NCBI RefSeq assembly: GCF_009829325.1
Contig: NZ_VUOS01000014.1
Coordinates: 62,001 to 126,000, forward strand
Source: Nocardia sp. CY41
Lineage (GTDB): Bacteria > Actinomycetota > Actinomycetes > Mycobacteriales > Mycobacteriaceae
Reading direction: 5' to 3'
DNA length: 64,000 nucleotides
Position numbers and translations under genes: made by a program. This document shows, piece by piece, positions 16,813 to 25,600 of the stretch (position 1 is its first letter; the number at the start of each line of letters is the position of its first letter). The notes beneath the pieces are model-generated. The model made no database searches, was not told the DNA's origin, and saw only the letters and a program-made list of their open reading frames with translations.

Positions 16813-18314
16813 GTCGTGACCCCCTCCGGCGTGTTTCGGCCGTTCCCGCGCAGCCGGAACCGTCGCTCGAAACCGGTGACGAACGCGGACAACGGCACCG
16901 ACGTGGTCGAGCGCTCCACAACACCATCGTCGGCGACATAGAAAACCGCCCGGTCCAAGGCAATTTCGCCGTCCGGCACCGGCGAACGCACCACCCACCC
17001 CACGCTGATGCGATCAGCTCGCAACCTCGACAGCGGGTATCCCGTCGTCTCATAACCCCGTCGTCGGATGTGATCCCGGACGAGATCGAGCGCATCCGCT
17101 TCGCCGATCCCCTCCGCGTGGTTCGCCGCCAGATCCGCGAGCACAAACTGGAACATCGCGCCATCGATGTCGGTGGCGTCACCGAAAGCCTGCGCGATGG
17201 CCTCGCGGGTCACCGCACCGGCCTGCGCGGCCGACACCAACAACTCGGCCGCGTCCGACGTACCGCCCGACCGGTCCTCCAGCAAGTTGCCGACGACACC
17301 CGCCACGGTGCCGACCGTCCACACCGCGGGCAGCGCCGGCGCGCACTCCGGTATCGGCGCGGACTCACCCCGATACCACCGACCGGCCTCCCACCAGTAA
17401 CAAAACGACAGCAGACCGGTTGTCGCCCGCGGGTTGAGCACCGGATCGGCCACCCACGCAGGCGCTCCCGCGAACAAATCCGGCATCGCAGCGCCCGCGT
17501 TGTACGCGGCGTCCAGGACTGGCGCATCCCACACACCACCCGACAGCACAGCTCGGTCACCGGGCAGTAGGGTCAACGTCGAACCACTACGTCCCCCGCC
17601 TTCGAAGATGCCCACCGACGGACCGATTCGCGGCCCCTGCTTCGACCCCACCGCCACGAAGGCTGCCGCCAGCACCGCCCACCGTGCCCACAGCACGGCC
17701 AGCTCCGGCAGTTCGTTGTCCACGACCACCGCCCGCAAACCCGCACGCTGGTCCGCACGCATCGCGTCGGCGGCGGCGCGCGGCGACCGTGTTCGGCGTT
17801 CGCCGCGACCGAGGTAGGCCGCCAGCCACACCGGCAGCCGATCTCGCGGATAGCGTTCCAAGTCGGCGAGATAGGCTTCCGGTGCGAACAATTGCTCGCC
17901 CGGGAACGGCACCGCACCGTGATCGGCGACGGCCTCGACACCGTCCGCCTCGATGCGCACCAGCAACCGCCACCACGGCCCGCCGGCAGCCCCTGCCGAC
18001 ACCTGCCGATGCCGGCGCACCGCATTCCACACCGCATCCGGTACCTGGCACCGGAACGACCGGGAACCATCGTCGACCACCAGCAGCGCCGATTCGGCGA
18101 CCACGGTCATCGCGAACCACGCCTCCAGCCGCTGCCACCCGGACGGGGCCACCGCACGCAGCCCATCCGCGATCCGCTCGGTGACTCCGGCGAGATCCTC
18201 ATCCCCGGCCCGCGTCACGGCGCTCTCCGCGTTCCGGGAACGACGAACGCGCCGAAGCCACCGGCGGCGCCGACGCGCGACATCGACCGAGAGCAGTTCA
18301 CGAGCAGTTCCCAC
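16809..18314 (-). CDS. Conserved hypothetical protein of the effector operon (501 aa)
   Basis: It starts at GTG 18314 with a weak AGG upstream and ends 4 nt inside the next gene, so the two are translationally coupled. An Arg-rich N-terminus precedes an alpha/beta domain (residues about 50-180) with PSGWQRLEAWFAM and PWWRLLVRIEADG, a strand pattern reminiscent of YezG-like immunity proteins. A Trp-rich second half has SFCYWWEAGRWYRGE. No signal peptide or membrane segment is seen. As first gene of an effector operon it could be a chaperone, an immunity protein or a secretion adaptor; the sequence does not decide. Function unknown. Confidence 0.75.
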   Translation of the reverse strand: MGTARELLSVDVARRRRRWLRRVRRSRNAESAVTRAGDEDLAGVTERIADGLRAVAPSGWQRLEAWFAMTVVAESALLVVDDGSRSFRCQVPDAVWNAVRRHRQVSAGAAGGPWWRLLVRIEADGVEAVADHGAVPFPGEQLFAPEAYLADLERYPRDRLPVWLAAYLGRGERRTRSPRAAADAMRADQRAGLRAVVVDNELPELAVLWARWAVLAAAFVAVGSKQGPRIGPSVGIFEGGGRSGSTLTLLPGDRAVLSGGVWDAPVLDAAYNAGAAMPDLFAGAPAWVADPVLNPRATTGLLSFCYWWEAGRWYRGESAPIPECAPALPAVWTVGTVAGVVGNLLEDRSGGTSDAAELLVSAAQAGAVTREAIAQAFGDATDIDGAMFQFVLADLAANHAEGIGEADALDLVRDHIRRRGYETTGYPLSRLRADRISVGWVVRSPVPDGEIALDRAVFYVADDGVVERSTTSVPLSAFVTGFERRFRLRGNGRNTPEGVTT

Positions 18315-18750
18315 ATTCGCCTGGATGGTTCTCGTCAGGATCCGAATGTCCTAACCTTCGAAGATTTCGCACTTCGTGTCCGGGCGCAATGCGCGTATTC
18401 ACCAGCTATGGCAAGCCCATACGTTGCCGACACCTCGACCACCGCAGGCCCGGCGGCAAAAGACCCGAGCAGCCAGCTGGCGCCCCGATCGACTGACAGG
18501 CTCGCGCCGACGCCGGCTGCTGTTCCACCGATGCATACCCCCGGACCCGGCACCGCCGCCGCGGACGGCGCGCCGAAGGCTGTCCCAACTCGAACCAAGT
18601 TTCGACCACCGCCGACGGCCCGATAACCCCGAATCCCCCGGGCTCCCCTGTCGACATTCCCGCCGCTGGGCCCGCACGGGCGAGAAGGCGATGTCCTCGG
18701 TCAGCGGACGATGGCGGCCAGGATGGTTCGGCGACACGCCCGACGAGCGT
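18315..18750. other. Non-coding stretch upstream of the effector operon
   Basis: About 430 bases separate the 501-residue gene from the end of ectB. Short frames exist on the minus strand, one of 87 codons at 18335-18598 with an Ala/Gly/Val-rich product, but I see no ribosome-binding site or family motif to support any of them. The promoter of the effector operon should lie here. No clear -10/-35 pair or palindrome stands out. Confidence 0.4.
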
Positions 18751-20007
18751 TCACGCGCAGATCGTCTCCATGGCTCCGGCCAGCAGCCGGATGCCGTGGT
18801 CGATCTCGTCCTCGGCGATAGTCAGGGGCGGCATCAGTTTGACCACCTCGTCCGCCGATCCGGAGGTCTCCACCAGCAGACCACGGTCGAAGGCGGCCTG
18901 CGCGACCTTCTCCCCCAGCGACGCGTCCTCGAAGACGACGCCGTGCACCAGGCCACGTCCACGAGCAGAGACACCGGGGAAGGCCGCGGTCAGCTCGCTC
19001 AGGGCCCGCGCGATCCGCTCACCCTTGGCAGCGGTCGCGGCCTCCAGCGCGGAATCCGACCAATAGTGTTCCAGCGCTACTCGTCCGGTGACGAAAGCCG
19101 CGTTGTTGCCTCGGAAGGTGCCGTTGTGCTCGCCCGGCGCCCACTGGTCGAGCTCGGGCCCGAACAGCACCAGCGCCATCGGCAGGCCGTAACCTCCGAT
19201 CGACTTCGACAACGTGACGATGTCGGGCACGATGCCGGCGACCTCGAAGGAGAAGAACGGCCCGGTGCGGCCGCAGCCCATCTGGACGTCGTCGACGATC
19301 AGCAGGATCCCCCGGGACGAGCACAACTCGGCCAGCCCACGCAGCCATTCCGCGCGGGCGACGTTGATGCCCCCTTCGCCCTGCACCGTCTCCACGATCA
19401 CCGCGGCCGGTAGATCCAAACCCGACGACGGGTCGTCGAGCGCCTTGCGCATCCACAGCAGGTCGTCGGCGATCCCGAGGTAGCCGTCGTAGGGCATCGG
19501 CATGGCATGCCCGAGCGGCACCCCGGCGCCCGCCCGCTTGGCGGCGTTCCCGGTGACGGCCAGCGCGCCGAGCGACATCCCGTGGAAGGCGTTGGTGAAG
19601 CTCAGCACGGTCTGCCGCCCGGTGACCTTGCGCGCGAGCTTCAACGCTGCCTCCACCGCGTTCGCTCCGGTCGGTCCCGGGAACTGGACCTTGTAGTCCA
19701 GGCCGCGGGGGACGAAGACGGTGTCGCGCAGCGCTTCGAGCAGCCGCCGCTTGGCGACGGTGGACATGTCGAGCCCGTGGGTGATGCCGTCCCCGGCGAT
19801 GTAGTCCAGGAGTGCGCGTTTGAGCACCGGATTGTTGTGGCCGTAGTTGAGCGAGCCCGCGCCGGCGAAGAAGTCCAGATATTCCTTGCCGTTCTCGTCG
19901 CGTAACCACGCGCCGCTGGCGGTGTCGAAGACGGCGGGCCAGCAGCGACAGTACCCGCGCACATTCGATTCGAGTGCATCGAAAACAGTCATCTCGGCGA
20001 CGGTCAT
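18751..20007 (-). CDS. ectB: Diaminobutyrate-2-oxoglutarate aminotransferase (EctB type)
   Basis: A class III PLP aminotransferase of 418 residues that forms L-2,4-diaminobutyrate from aspartate semialdehyde with an amino donor, the first step of ectoine synthesis. The EctB signature FDALESNVRGYCR is at the N-terminus; IVDDVQMGCGRTG and TLSKSIGGYG (Schiff-base Lys268) are the PLP motifs. ATG 20007 has AAGGA upstream; the family usually starts at the next ATG (19992), which lacks one. No ectA, ectC or ectD lies nearby, so it may serve ectoine genes elsewhere or supply diaminobutyrate for another product. Confidence is high for the family, lower for the pathway. Confidence 0.85.
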   Translation of the reverse strand: MTVAEMTVFDALESNVRGYCRCWPAVFDTASGAWLRDENGKEYLDFFAGAGSLNYGHNNPVLKRALLDYIAGDGITHGLDMSTVAKRRLLEALRDTVFVPRGLDYKVQFPGPTGANAVEAALKLARKVTGRQTVLSFTNAFHGMSLGALAVTGNAAKRAGAGVPLGHAMPMPYDGYLGIADDLLWMRKALDDPSSGLDLPAAVIVETVQGEGGINVARAEWLRGLAELCSSRGILLIVDDVQMGCGRTGPFFSFEVAGIVPDIVTLSKSIGGYGLPMALVLFGPELDQWAPGEHNGTFRGNNAAFVTGRVALEHYWSDSALEAATAAKGERIARALSELTAAFPGVSARGRGLVHGVVFEDASLGEKVAQAAFDRGLLVETSGSADEVVKLMPPLTIAEDEIDHGIRLLAGAMETICA

Positions 20008-20178
20008 GGCGATCCTTACTCGTCGTGCGCGAGCGCTCCAAAATCTGAAGTGACAGTGTTTCTAACACCGATGCCTGCCGGGTGTGGCCTTTTCCGGAAA
20101 CAGCGCCGAAGCCTTTCCGGCCCCGAGCGCGCGAATCCGCCCGCTGCCGGGCGGGCGGATCCGGTGGCGATATCGGGT

Positions 20179-20856
20179 TCAGTCGGACTCGCGAGCGCCC
20201 TGGTCGAGCCGGAACGGCGGGTACTCGTCGCGCATCAAACCGGCGTAGGCCTGCACGCGGATGATCCACCGATTGATGCCCATCACGAAGTCGTAGAGGC
20301 CCTGCGGGTACCGCGCCGTGAACAGCAACGCGACCAGCGCCACGAGCAGCAGGATGCCGAGCAGCGACATCGAGGCGCCGCCCCAGTCGTCACCCTCGCC
20401 GCCCGCGACCGCGATGCCGCCGCTCACCACCGCCCCGACGATCAGGTAGTGCGGAATGGCCAGCAGCCACCATTTCACCAGCACCAGGCCACGGTGCAAC
20501 GTCTCCGGGTAGTCGATCTCCAAGTCGGCCGGGTAGTCGGCGTTCGCCCGCAGACTGAACGGCGGGTACTTGTCGGTGCCGAGTACCGACAAGGCGTAGA
20601 AGGTCACCCGCCATCCCCAGCGCATGACGCCGACGTTGAAGTCGAACAGTCCCCGCGGGTACTTGCCGGTGATCAGGATCGCGAAGAAGGCGACCACCGT
20701 GAGCACCGCGTAGGCGATGTGCAGAAAGAGCAGCACGATGTAGTGCGGTATCGCCAATAGCCACTTCACCAGCCACAACCACCGCGACAGCGCGGGATCC
20801 AGATCGCCGCGCACGCGAATCGGGTCGGACGGGACGACGGGCTTCTCGAGTTCCAT
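20179..20856 (-). CDS. DUF4389 membrane protein
   Basis: The product is 225 residues with two similar halves. Each has an LVKW(L/W)LAIPHY start, a hydrophobic hairpin and a (K/R)YP(R/Q)GL(F/Y)DF motif, followed by W, R and an aromatic-rich YPPF(S/R)L end. This is the internally duplicated DUF4389 family, predicted to sit in the cytoplasmic membrane with about four transmembrane helices. The function of the family is unknown. It stands alone, with 171 bp to ectB and a divergent lpqS-like gene 219 bp upstream. Confidence 0.8.
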   Translation of the reverse strand: MELEKPVVPSDPIRVRGDLDPALSRWLWLVKWLLAIPHYIVLLFLHIAYAVLTVVAFFAILITGKYPRGLFDFNVGVMRWGWRVTFYALSVLGTDKYPPFSLRANADYPADLEIDYPETLHRGLVLVKWWLLAIPHYLIVGAVVSGGIAVAGGEGDDWGGASMSLLGILLLVALVALLFTARYPQGLYDFVMGINRWIIRVQAYAGLMRDEYPPFRLDQGARESD

Positions 20857-21075
20857 GAGCGATGCTCCTTACGGTTGCTGTGATCCAAGCCACAACCAGT
20901 AGGTGTCCTGATTGTCCCGTATCCAGGCGCTCGGGAACGGCACCATCCGATACCGACACGCCAACGAACAGAATTCGAGGAGGGGAGCCCGTCGCACGGC
21001 CGGGCTTGCGCCGCAATCGAATCGACCGAGCCACCGGCGACTCGTGCCGCTGCCGGACTTGTACCATCGGGAACC

Positions 21076-21492
21076 GTGACGTTCGGCGCGCTGCGACTAC
21101 CGGTTGCCCGGGTGCTCGTGGCTCTCGCGTACACCGTCTGGGTGATCGCCATGGCGGTGCCGCAGTGTCACGTCTTCACCCATGCCGTCGCGCCGCACGC
21201 GCACATCGAAGCGTCCGGTCCCGTCATGGCCTCCCCCGCCTCTCCGGCGATCCTCCTCGACCGCCATCAGCACGCCGCCGAGCCGGACCGGCACGTACCC
21301 GCAGACGCGGTGCTCGCCGCCCTGCCGCGCGCTGTCGCACTACTGGTGCTGCTGCTGGTCGCGGCGGTGTCGGTGCTCCTGGCGGCGCCTGCGGCCGCGC
21401 TCGGCGGCGGCGTGCGCGCGCCTCCGGTCGCGGCGCTCCCGGTGTGGCCGGGCAGAGACAAACTCACTCGATTCGGCATCGATCGGAACTGA
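21076..21492 (+). CDS. lpqS: LpqS-like histidine-rich exported/membrane protein
   Basis: A 138-residue product from GTG 21076 with an N-terminal hydrophobic segment, a His-rich external part (CHVFTHAVAPHAH, DRHQHAAEPDRH) and a second long hydrophobic segment near residue 90. In M. tuberculosis, lpqS (Rv0847) precedes cysK2 (Rv0848) and an MFS gene (Rv0849) and belongs to the copper-responsive RicR regulon; the same order is seen here. The His clusters suit copper binding. A canonical lipobox is not evident, and I see no RicR palindrome upstream. The name rests mainly on gene order and His content. Confidence 0.6.
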   Translation: MTFGALRLPVARVLVALAYTVWVIAMAVPQCHVFTHAVAPHAHIEASGPVMASPASPAILLDRHQHAAEPDRHVPADAVLAALPRAVALLVLLLVAAVSVLLAAPAAALGGGVRAPPVAALPVWPGRDKLTRFGIDRN

Positions 21493-21598
21493 TCGGTCAG
21501 CGTCAGGCCGGAGCCTGCCGGGGCCCGGCCGGTGTTCGTGCGACCTCCGCACTCACACCGTCGCTGTAGCCAGCGACCGCACAGAATCGACGATTCCC

Positions 21599-22777
21599 AT
21601 GACTTCTGCACTGCAGAACCCGGCTGTGCCCGAACCCGCTCCGCGCGAACCGGCTGCCTCGGTCCCGCTCGCGAGCCCGGCGAGTCTCCTGACCGCCGCC
21701 CAGCGCTGCCCGCGTCCGGACACCATGGTGGGCAACACGCCGGTCCTCTGGATCACCGAACCGCTCGACAGCACAACGCAACCGGACGGCCGCGGCTTCT
21801 GGGCCAAGCTCGAAGGCGCCAACCCCGGCGGGATGAAGGACCGGCCGGCCCTGCACATGGTCGAGCGCGCCAGGGCCCGCGGCGACCTGGTCCCAAGCGC
21901 TCCGATCATCGAATCGACCAGCGGCACCCTCGGTTTGGGCCTGGCCCTGGCGGGCATGGTCTATCACCACCCGGTCACGCTGGTCACCGACCCCGGCTTG
22001 GAGCCGCTCATGCGGCGCATGCTCGCGGCCTACGGCGCGCGGGTGGAGCTGGTCACCGAGCCGCACCCCACCGGCGGCTGGCAGCAGGCGCGCCGTGACC
22101 GCGTCGCCGAGCTGCTGACCCGGGACCGGCGAGCATGGTGCCCGGACCAGTACCGCAACCCCGACAACCGCGACGCCTACGAGACGCTGGCGCTGGAGTT
22201 GGTCGCCCAGCTGGGACGGATCGACGTCCTGGTCTGCTCGGTCGGGACGGGCGGGCATTCCGCGGGGATCAGCCGCACGCTGCGCCGGTATTTCCCGCAC
22301 CTGCGCTTGGTGGGCGTCGACACCGTGGCGTCCACGATCTTCGGGCAGCCGGCGGGCCTGCGGTTGATGCGCGGGCTGGGGTCGAGTATCCACCCGGACA
22401 ACGTCGACTATCCGGCGTTCGACGAGGTCCACTGGGTCGCGCCGGCGGAGGCGGTGTGGGCCTGCCGCAGGCTCGCCGCGACCCACCACGCCACCGGCGG
22501 CTGGAGCGTCGGCGCGGTCGCCCTGGTCGCGGGCTGGCTGGCCCGCACCAGCGACCCGGCCACGCGAATCGCCGCCGTCTTCCCCGACGGTCCGCTGCGC
22601 TACTTCGACACCGTCTACAACGACGAGTACTGCCGTGCCCACGGCTTGCTCGGCGCCGCCCCACCCGCCGCGCCGCGCCGCATCGCGCATCCGGGCGACG
22701 CGGTCGCGGAGTCCTGGACCCGGTGCTCCACGGTCATCGATCCCCGCGGCGGCGCAGGCGAGGAGGGGACACGATGA
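21599..22777 (+). CDS. cysK2: CysK2-like PLP-dependent cysteine synthase family protein
   Basis: The product is 392 residues from ATG 21599. It is a fold type II PLP enzyme: the Schiff-base lysine is Lys80 in GANPGGMKDRP, and STSGTLGLGLA and VGTGGHSAGI are the substrate and phosphate-binding loops. In M. tuberculosis CysK2 makes S-sulfocysteine from O-phosphoserine and thiosulfate, and the gene lies between lpqS and an MFS gene as here. The N-terminus has a Pro/Ala-rich extension of about 35 residues. The stop overlaps the next start (ATGA), with GAGGGG serving as ribosome-binding site. A frame upstream of 21599 is also open, but the ATG and family alignment favour this start. Confidence 0.8.
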   Translation: MTSALQNPAVPEPAPREPAASVPLASPASLLTAAQRCPRPDTMVGNTPVLWITEPLDSTTQPDGRGFWAKLEGANPGGMKDRPALHMVERARARGDLVPSAPIIESTSGTLGLGLALAGMVYHHPVTLVTDPGLEPLMRRMLAAYGARVELVTEPHPTGGWQQARRDRVAELLTRDRRAWCPDQYRNPDNRDAYETLALELVAQLGRIDVLVCSVGTGGHSAGISRTLRRYFPHLRLVGVDTVASTIFGQPAGLRLMRGLGSSIHPDNVDYPAFDEVHWVAPAEAVWACRRLAATHHATGGWSVGAVALVAGWLARTSDPATRIAAVFPDGPLRYFDTVYNDEYCRAHGLLGAAPPAAPRRIAHPGDAVAESWTRCSTVIDPRGGAGEEGTR

Positions 22778-23997
22778 CCGACCTGATCGCCGCCTTCCGC
22801 GGCTTCGATCGGCCCAGCCGCGTGCTGATGGTCGATCAGTTCGCCATCAACATCGGGTTCTACATGCTGATGCCCTACTGGCCGGGCCGCTCGGGCTGGC
22901 CGCGTGGGCGGTGGGGCTGGTGCTCGGCATCCGCAATTTCGCCCAGCAAGGCATGTTCCTGCTCGGCGGCACACTGGCCGATCGGCTCGGCTACAAACCG
23001 CTCATCGTGACCGGATGCCTCCTGCGCACGGGCGGTTTCGCCCTGCTCGCGGTCGCGGAGACACTGCCGGCGCTGCCGGTCGCGTCGGCGGCCACCGGCT
23101 TCGCGGGTGCGCTGTTCAACCCCGCGGTGCGCGCGTATCTCGCGGCGAACTCCGGCGAGCGGCGGGTGGAGGCCTTCGCCGTGTTCAACGTCTTCTACCA
23201 GGCAGGCATCCTGGTCGGCCCGATCGTCGGTTAGCGCTGATGGCCGTCGACTTCCGCGCGACCGCCACCGGCGCCGCGGTGGTGTTCGCCGTGCTGACGC
23301 TGGCCCAGTTACGCGCGCTCCCCAGCACGCGGGCGAGCCGAAAACCGGCTCGGTGCTGGACGATTGGCGGGTCGTGCTGGCCAATCGCCCGTTCCTGCTG
23401 TTCGCCGCGGCGATGATCAGCTCCTCGGTGCTGGCCTTCCAGGTCTACTCGGCGTTGCCCGTGCACGCCGCGCGGATCGCGGGCGACTCGGCGACCGTGC
23501 TGATGACGACGGTGTTCGTGCTGTCCGGAGTGATCGCGATCGCCGGTCAACTGCGCATCACCCGATGGTTCGGCCGGCGGTGGGGTCGCGCGCACAGTCT
23601 GGTGGCCGGCCTGGCGATCCTCGCGGCGGCGTTCGTGCCACTGGTGGCGATTCCGGGCACCCGCTTCGGCGTGTGGCCCGCGATCGGCGCACTGCTGCTG
23701 ACCGCGGCAGCGCTGGGAATCGGTGCGGCGGCGGTGTTTCCGTTCGAAATGGACACGGTGGTCGCGTTGTCGGGCAACCGCCTGGTGGCGACGCACTACG
23801 GCCTCTACAACACCATTGTCGGCATCGGCATTCTGCTCGGGAACCTGGGTATCGGAGCGCTGCTGGACGCCACGCGCGAAGCCGGGATGAGCGCGCTGGC
23901 CTGGGCGGTGCTCGTCGCCGTCGGTGCGGCCGCGGCGGCCGGCCTGTTCGCCCTCGCCCGGTCCGGACGACTCGACGCGCCGGTTCCGGTCGGCTGA
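22774..23997 (+). pseudogene. MFS transporter (Rv0849-like) with three -1 frameshifts
   Basis: The gene starts at ATG 22774, coupled to cysK2, and encodes an MFS exporter of about 400 residues in pieces. The reading frame shifts at about 22878 (after YMLMPY), about 23229 (after LVGPIVG) and about 23320 (after QLRALP); each needs one extra base to restore the protein. After three losses the original frame returns and runs to 23997 through six further hydrophobic segments. Two of the sites look like C- or G-run shortenings. Either the gene is inactive or the sequence has errors here. In mycobacteria the neighbour is a copper-regulon gene of unknown substrate. Confidence 0.8.
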
Positions 23998-24040
23998 TCG
24001 GTGCGGCCGTCCCGGATGCGCGCCATCCGGGGCGGCCCGG

Positions 24041-24493
24041 TCAGGCAGGCCCGCTCGACTGCGCGGAATACAGGCTGACCTCGCCGTCTTCGCTCAGGAA
24101 GGCGTTGACCAGCATGGTGCGGGTGGCCCGCAACTCCTCGTGATCCGGCGCGCTGGTGGTGATCGAGATCTGCGGGATGACCGCCCAGTTGACCACGTAG
24201 CGCTCCGGCGGGCCGTCGTCGTCCGACAGCCTGGCGAGACGGAAGACCGAGACGGTTTTGCGGACGATCAGATTGCGCACGACCTCTGCGATTCGCTCGG
24301 GGTCTTCCAGCGCGAACATGAAGCCGAATGTCAACTCGGGCGATGACACATAGGCGGGCACGAACACCGAGGCTAGCGGATCGAGCGGCAGCGCGCAGCG
24401 GTCGCGGCGAATCGGTTGCTGCTCATGCGCCCGAGGAATGGGAGAAACGCCGGGCGACGAACCGCGCCGGTTGACCGATCCGTAACGGAACAT
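24041..24493 (-). CDS. Conserved hypothetical protein (150 aa)
   Basis: The product is 150 residues with a disordered basic N-terminus and an alpha/beta C-terminal half (FGFMFALEDPERIAEVV, YVVNWAVIPQISITT). No signal peptide, membrane segment or known motif is seen. It may start at a later codon, since the first 35 residues look unstructured. It is convergent with the broken MFS gene and divergent from the DUF4254 gene. I do not recognise it; the composition is typical of real coding sequence here. Confidence 0.55.
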   Translation of the reverse strand: MFRYGSVNRRGSSPGVSPIPRAHEQQPIRRDRCALPLDPLASVFVPAYVSSPELTFGFMFALEDPERIAEVVRNLIVRKTVSVFRLARLSDDDGPPERYVVNWAVIPQISITTSAPDHEELRATRTMLVNAFLSEDGEVSLYSAQSSGPA

Positions 24494-24751
24494 AACGATT
24501 TCCCGGCAGCTCCCGGATTCGCAGACCAGAGTGTTGCGCGGATTCGGCTACCGCGCTTTCCTGAAAGTGTCCCGATTTTCTCGGACGTCTTCTCTCGCAT
24601 CGTCGCGGATTTCCCGGTTTCTCTGCCGTGCTGGTGGACCGTGGGACGACATCCGGTTGCGGGGCTGCGCCGGAGCCGAGGGGCGCCCCTCCCCGAAATC
24701 CCCCTCGGCCCTGGCGTATCCAAGGATTCGTCATGTCGCAGAGGTACGCCC

Positions 24752-25282
24752 ATGCCCACCGAATACGCTCAGCGCAGTTTCGGAACCGAAGAGCTACCAC
24801 CGCCCGCCGCACTGCTGCGCGCGATCCGCGAGCCCGGTGAGAGCCAGCATCGCCACAGCGTGCTGCACGCCGCGCGGAAACTCGTCGACTGCCACGAGCG
24901 GCGGCAGCGCACGCTGACGCGAGCGCACGCACCGGGGGCGTCCAGCACCAGCGTCGCGGCCTGCAGCCAGCAACTGGAGGACATCGACGGCTGCCGTGCC
25001 GAATGGATCGGCCGGATCGACGCCTGGGTCGCGGCCAACGTGCAGCACCGGGAGGGCGCCTCCCTGCATACCGAGACCCTCGGCGCGGTGATCGATCGAA
25101 TTGCGGCGAAATGGGTTGCGGCTCGTCACACTTTGGGCGACGAGGTCACGGCCGGGCCGCAGCCCGCACAGGCGGGCGACGCGGCCCACCTGCAGTGGAC
25201 CAGGCTGGCCGAGCTGATCGACGGCTACCAGGATCTGATCACCGACGTCGCCGCGCATCGGCGCAGACTGCCGGTGTGGTGA
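24752..25282 (+). CDS. DUF4254 domain protein
   Basis: The product is 176 residues from ATG 24752, which has AGAGG seven bases upstream. The helical protein carries DIDGCRAEWIGRIDAWV and ASLHTETLGAVIDRIA, the core of the DUF4254 family, and ends in LAELIDGYQDLITDV. Nocardia species have many paralogues of this family; the function is unknown. The protein is likely cytoplasmic. The 258 bp upstream contain no gene I can support and must hold the promoters of this gene and of the divergent one. Confidence 0.75.
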   Translation: MPTEYAQRSFGTEELPPPAALLRAIREPGESQHRHSVLHAARKLVDCHERRQRTLTRAHAPGASSTSVAACSQQLEDIDGCRAEWIGRIDAWVAANVQHREGASLHTETLGAVIDRIAAKWVAARHTLGDEVTAGPQPAQAGDAAHLQWTRLAELIDGYQDLITDVAAHRRRLPVW

Positions 25283-25600
25283 TCAGCGCGGCTCGTCGAC
25301 TTCGGGTTCGACGACCTCGGCGTCGAGGAAACTCTCCGCCCCCTCTGACTGCGGCTTGGTGACCGCTACCTCGGCCTCGTCGCCGAGGTCACGGTCGAGG
25401 TCCTGCTGCGCCGCCGCGTCCCGGCGCGCCGCGGCCGCCGCCTCGTTCATCTCGATCGCATCGGTGATCCACTCACCGATCTCCCGGGTGACTTCGGCGA
25501 CGGTGCCCGTGATGATGTTGGCGATATTGCCGACATGCCGGGCGCCGGAAGACGTCAATTCCTGAATGAGATCTTTGTTGCTTTCGAATTTCCCGATCAT
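25283..25600 (-). CDS. Small acidic protein of the desaturase operon
   Basis: The product is 105 residues. A helical N-terminal half contains NIANIITGTVAEVTREIGEW, and the C-terminal half is acidic and disordered. The ATG follows the desaturase stop directly (TGA then ATG), so it is the third gene of that operon. No known family is recognised. A role as accessory protein of the membrane desaturase is possible but only from position. Confidence 0.6.
   Translation of the reverse strand: MIGKFESNKDLIQELTSSGARHVGNIANIITGTVAEVTREIGEWITDAIEMNEAAAAARRDAAAQQDLDRDLGDEAEVAVTKPQSEGAESFLDAEVVEPEVDEPR

Noticed and set aside
1..18314. Type VII secretion core genes (EccC, EccD, MycP)
   Set aside because: None of their motifs are present; only substrate-like and partner proteins are seen.
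18335..18598. An 87-codon gene upstream of the effector operon
   Set aside because: No start signal, family or convincing composition; left as part of the non-coding stretch.
20857..21075. RicR-type copper operator upstream of lpqS
   Set aside because: No TACCC-N-GGGTA-like palindrome seen.
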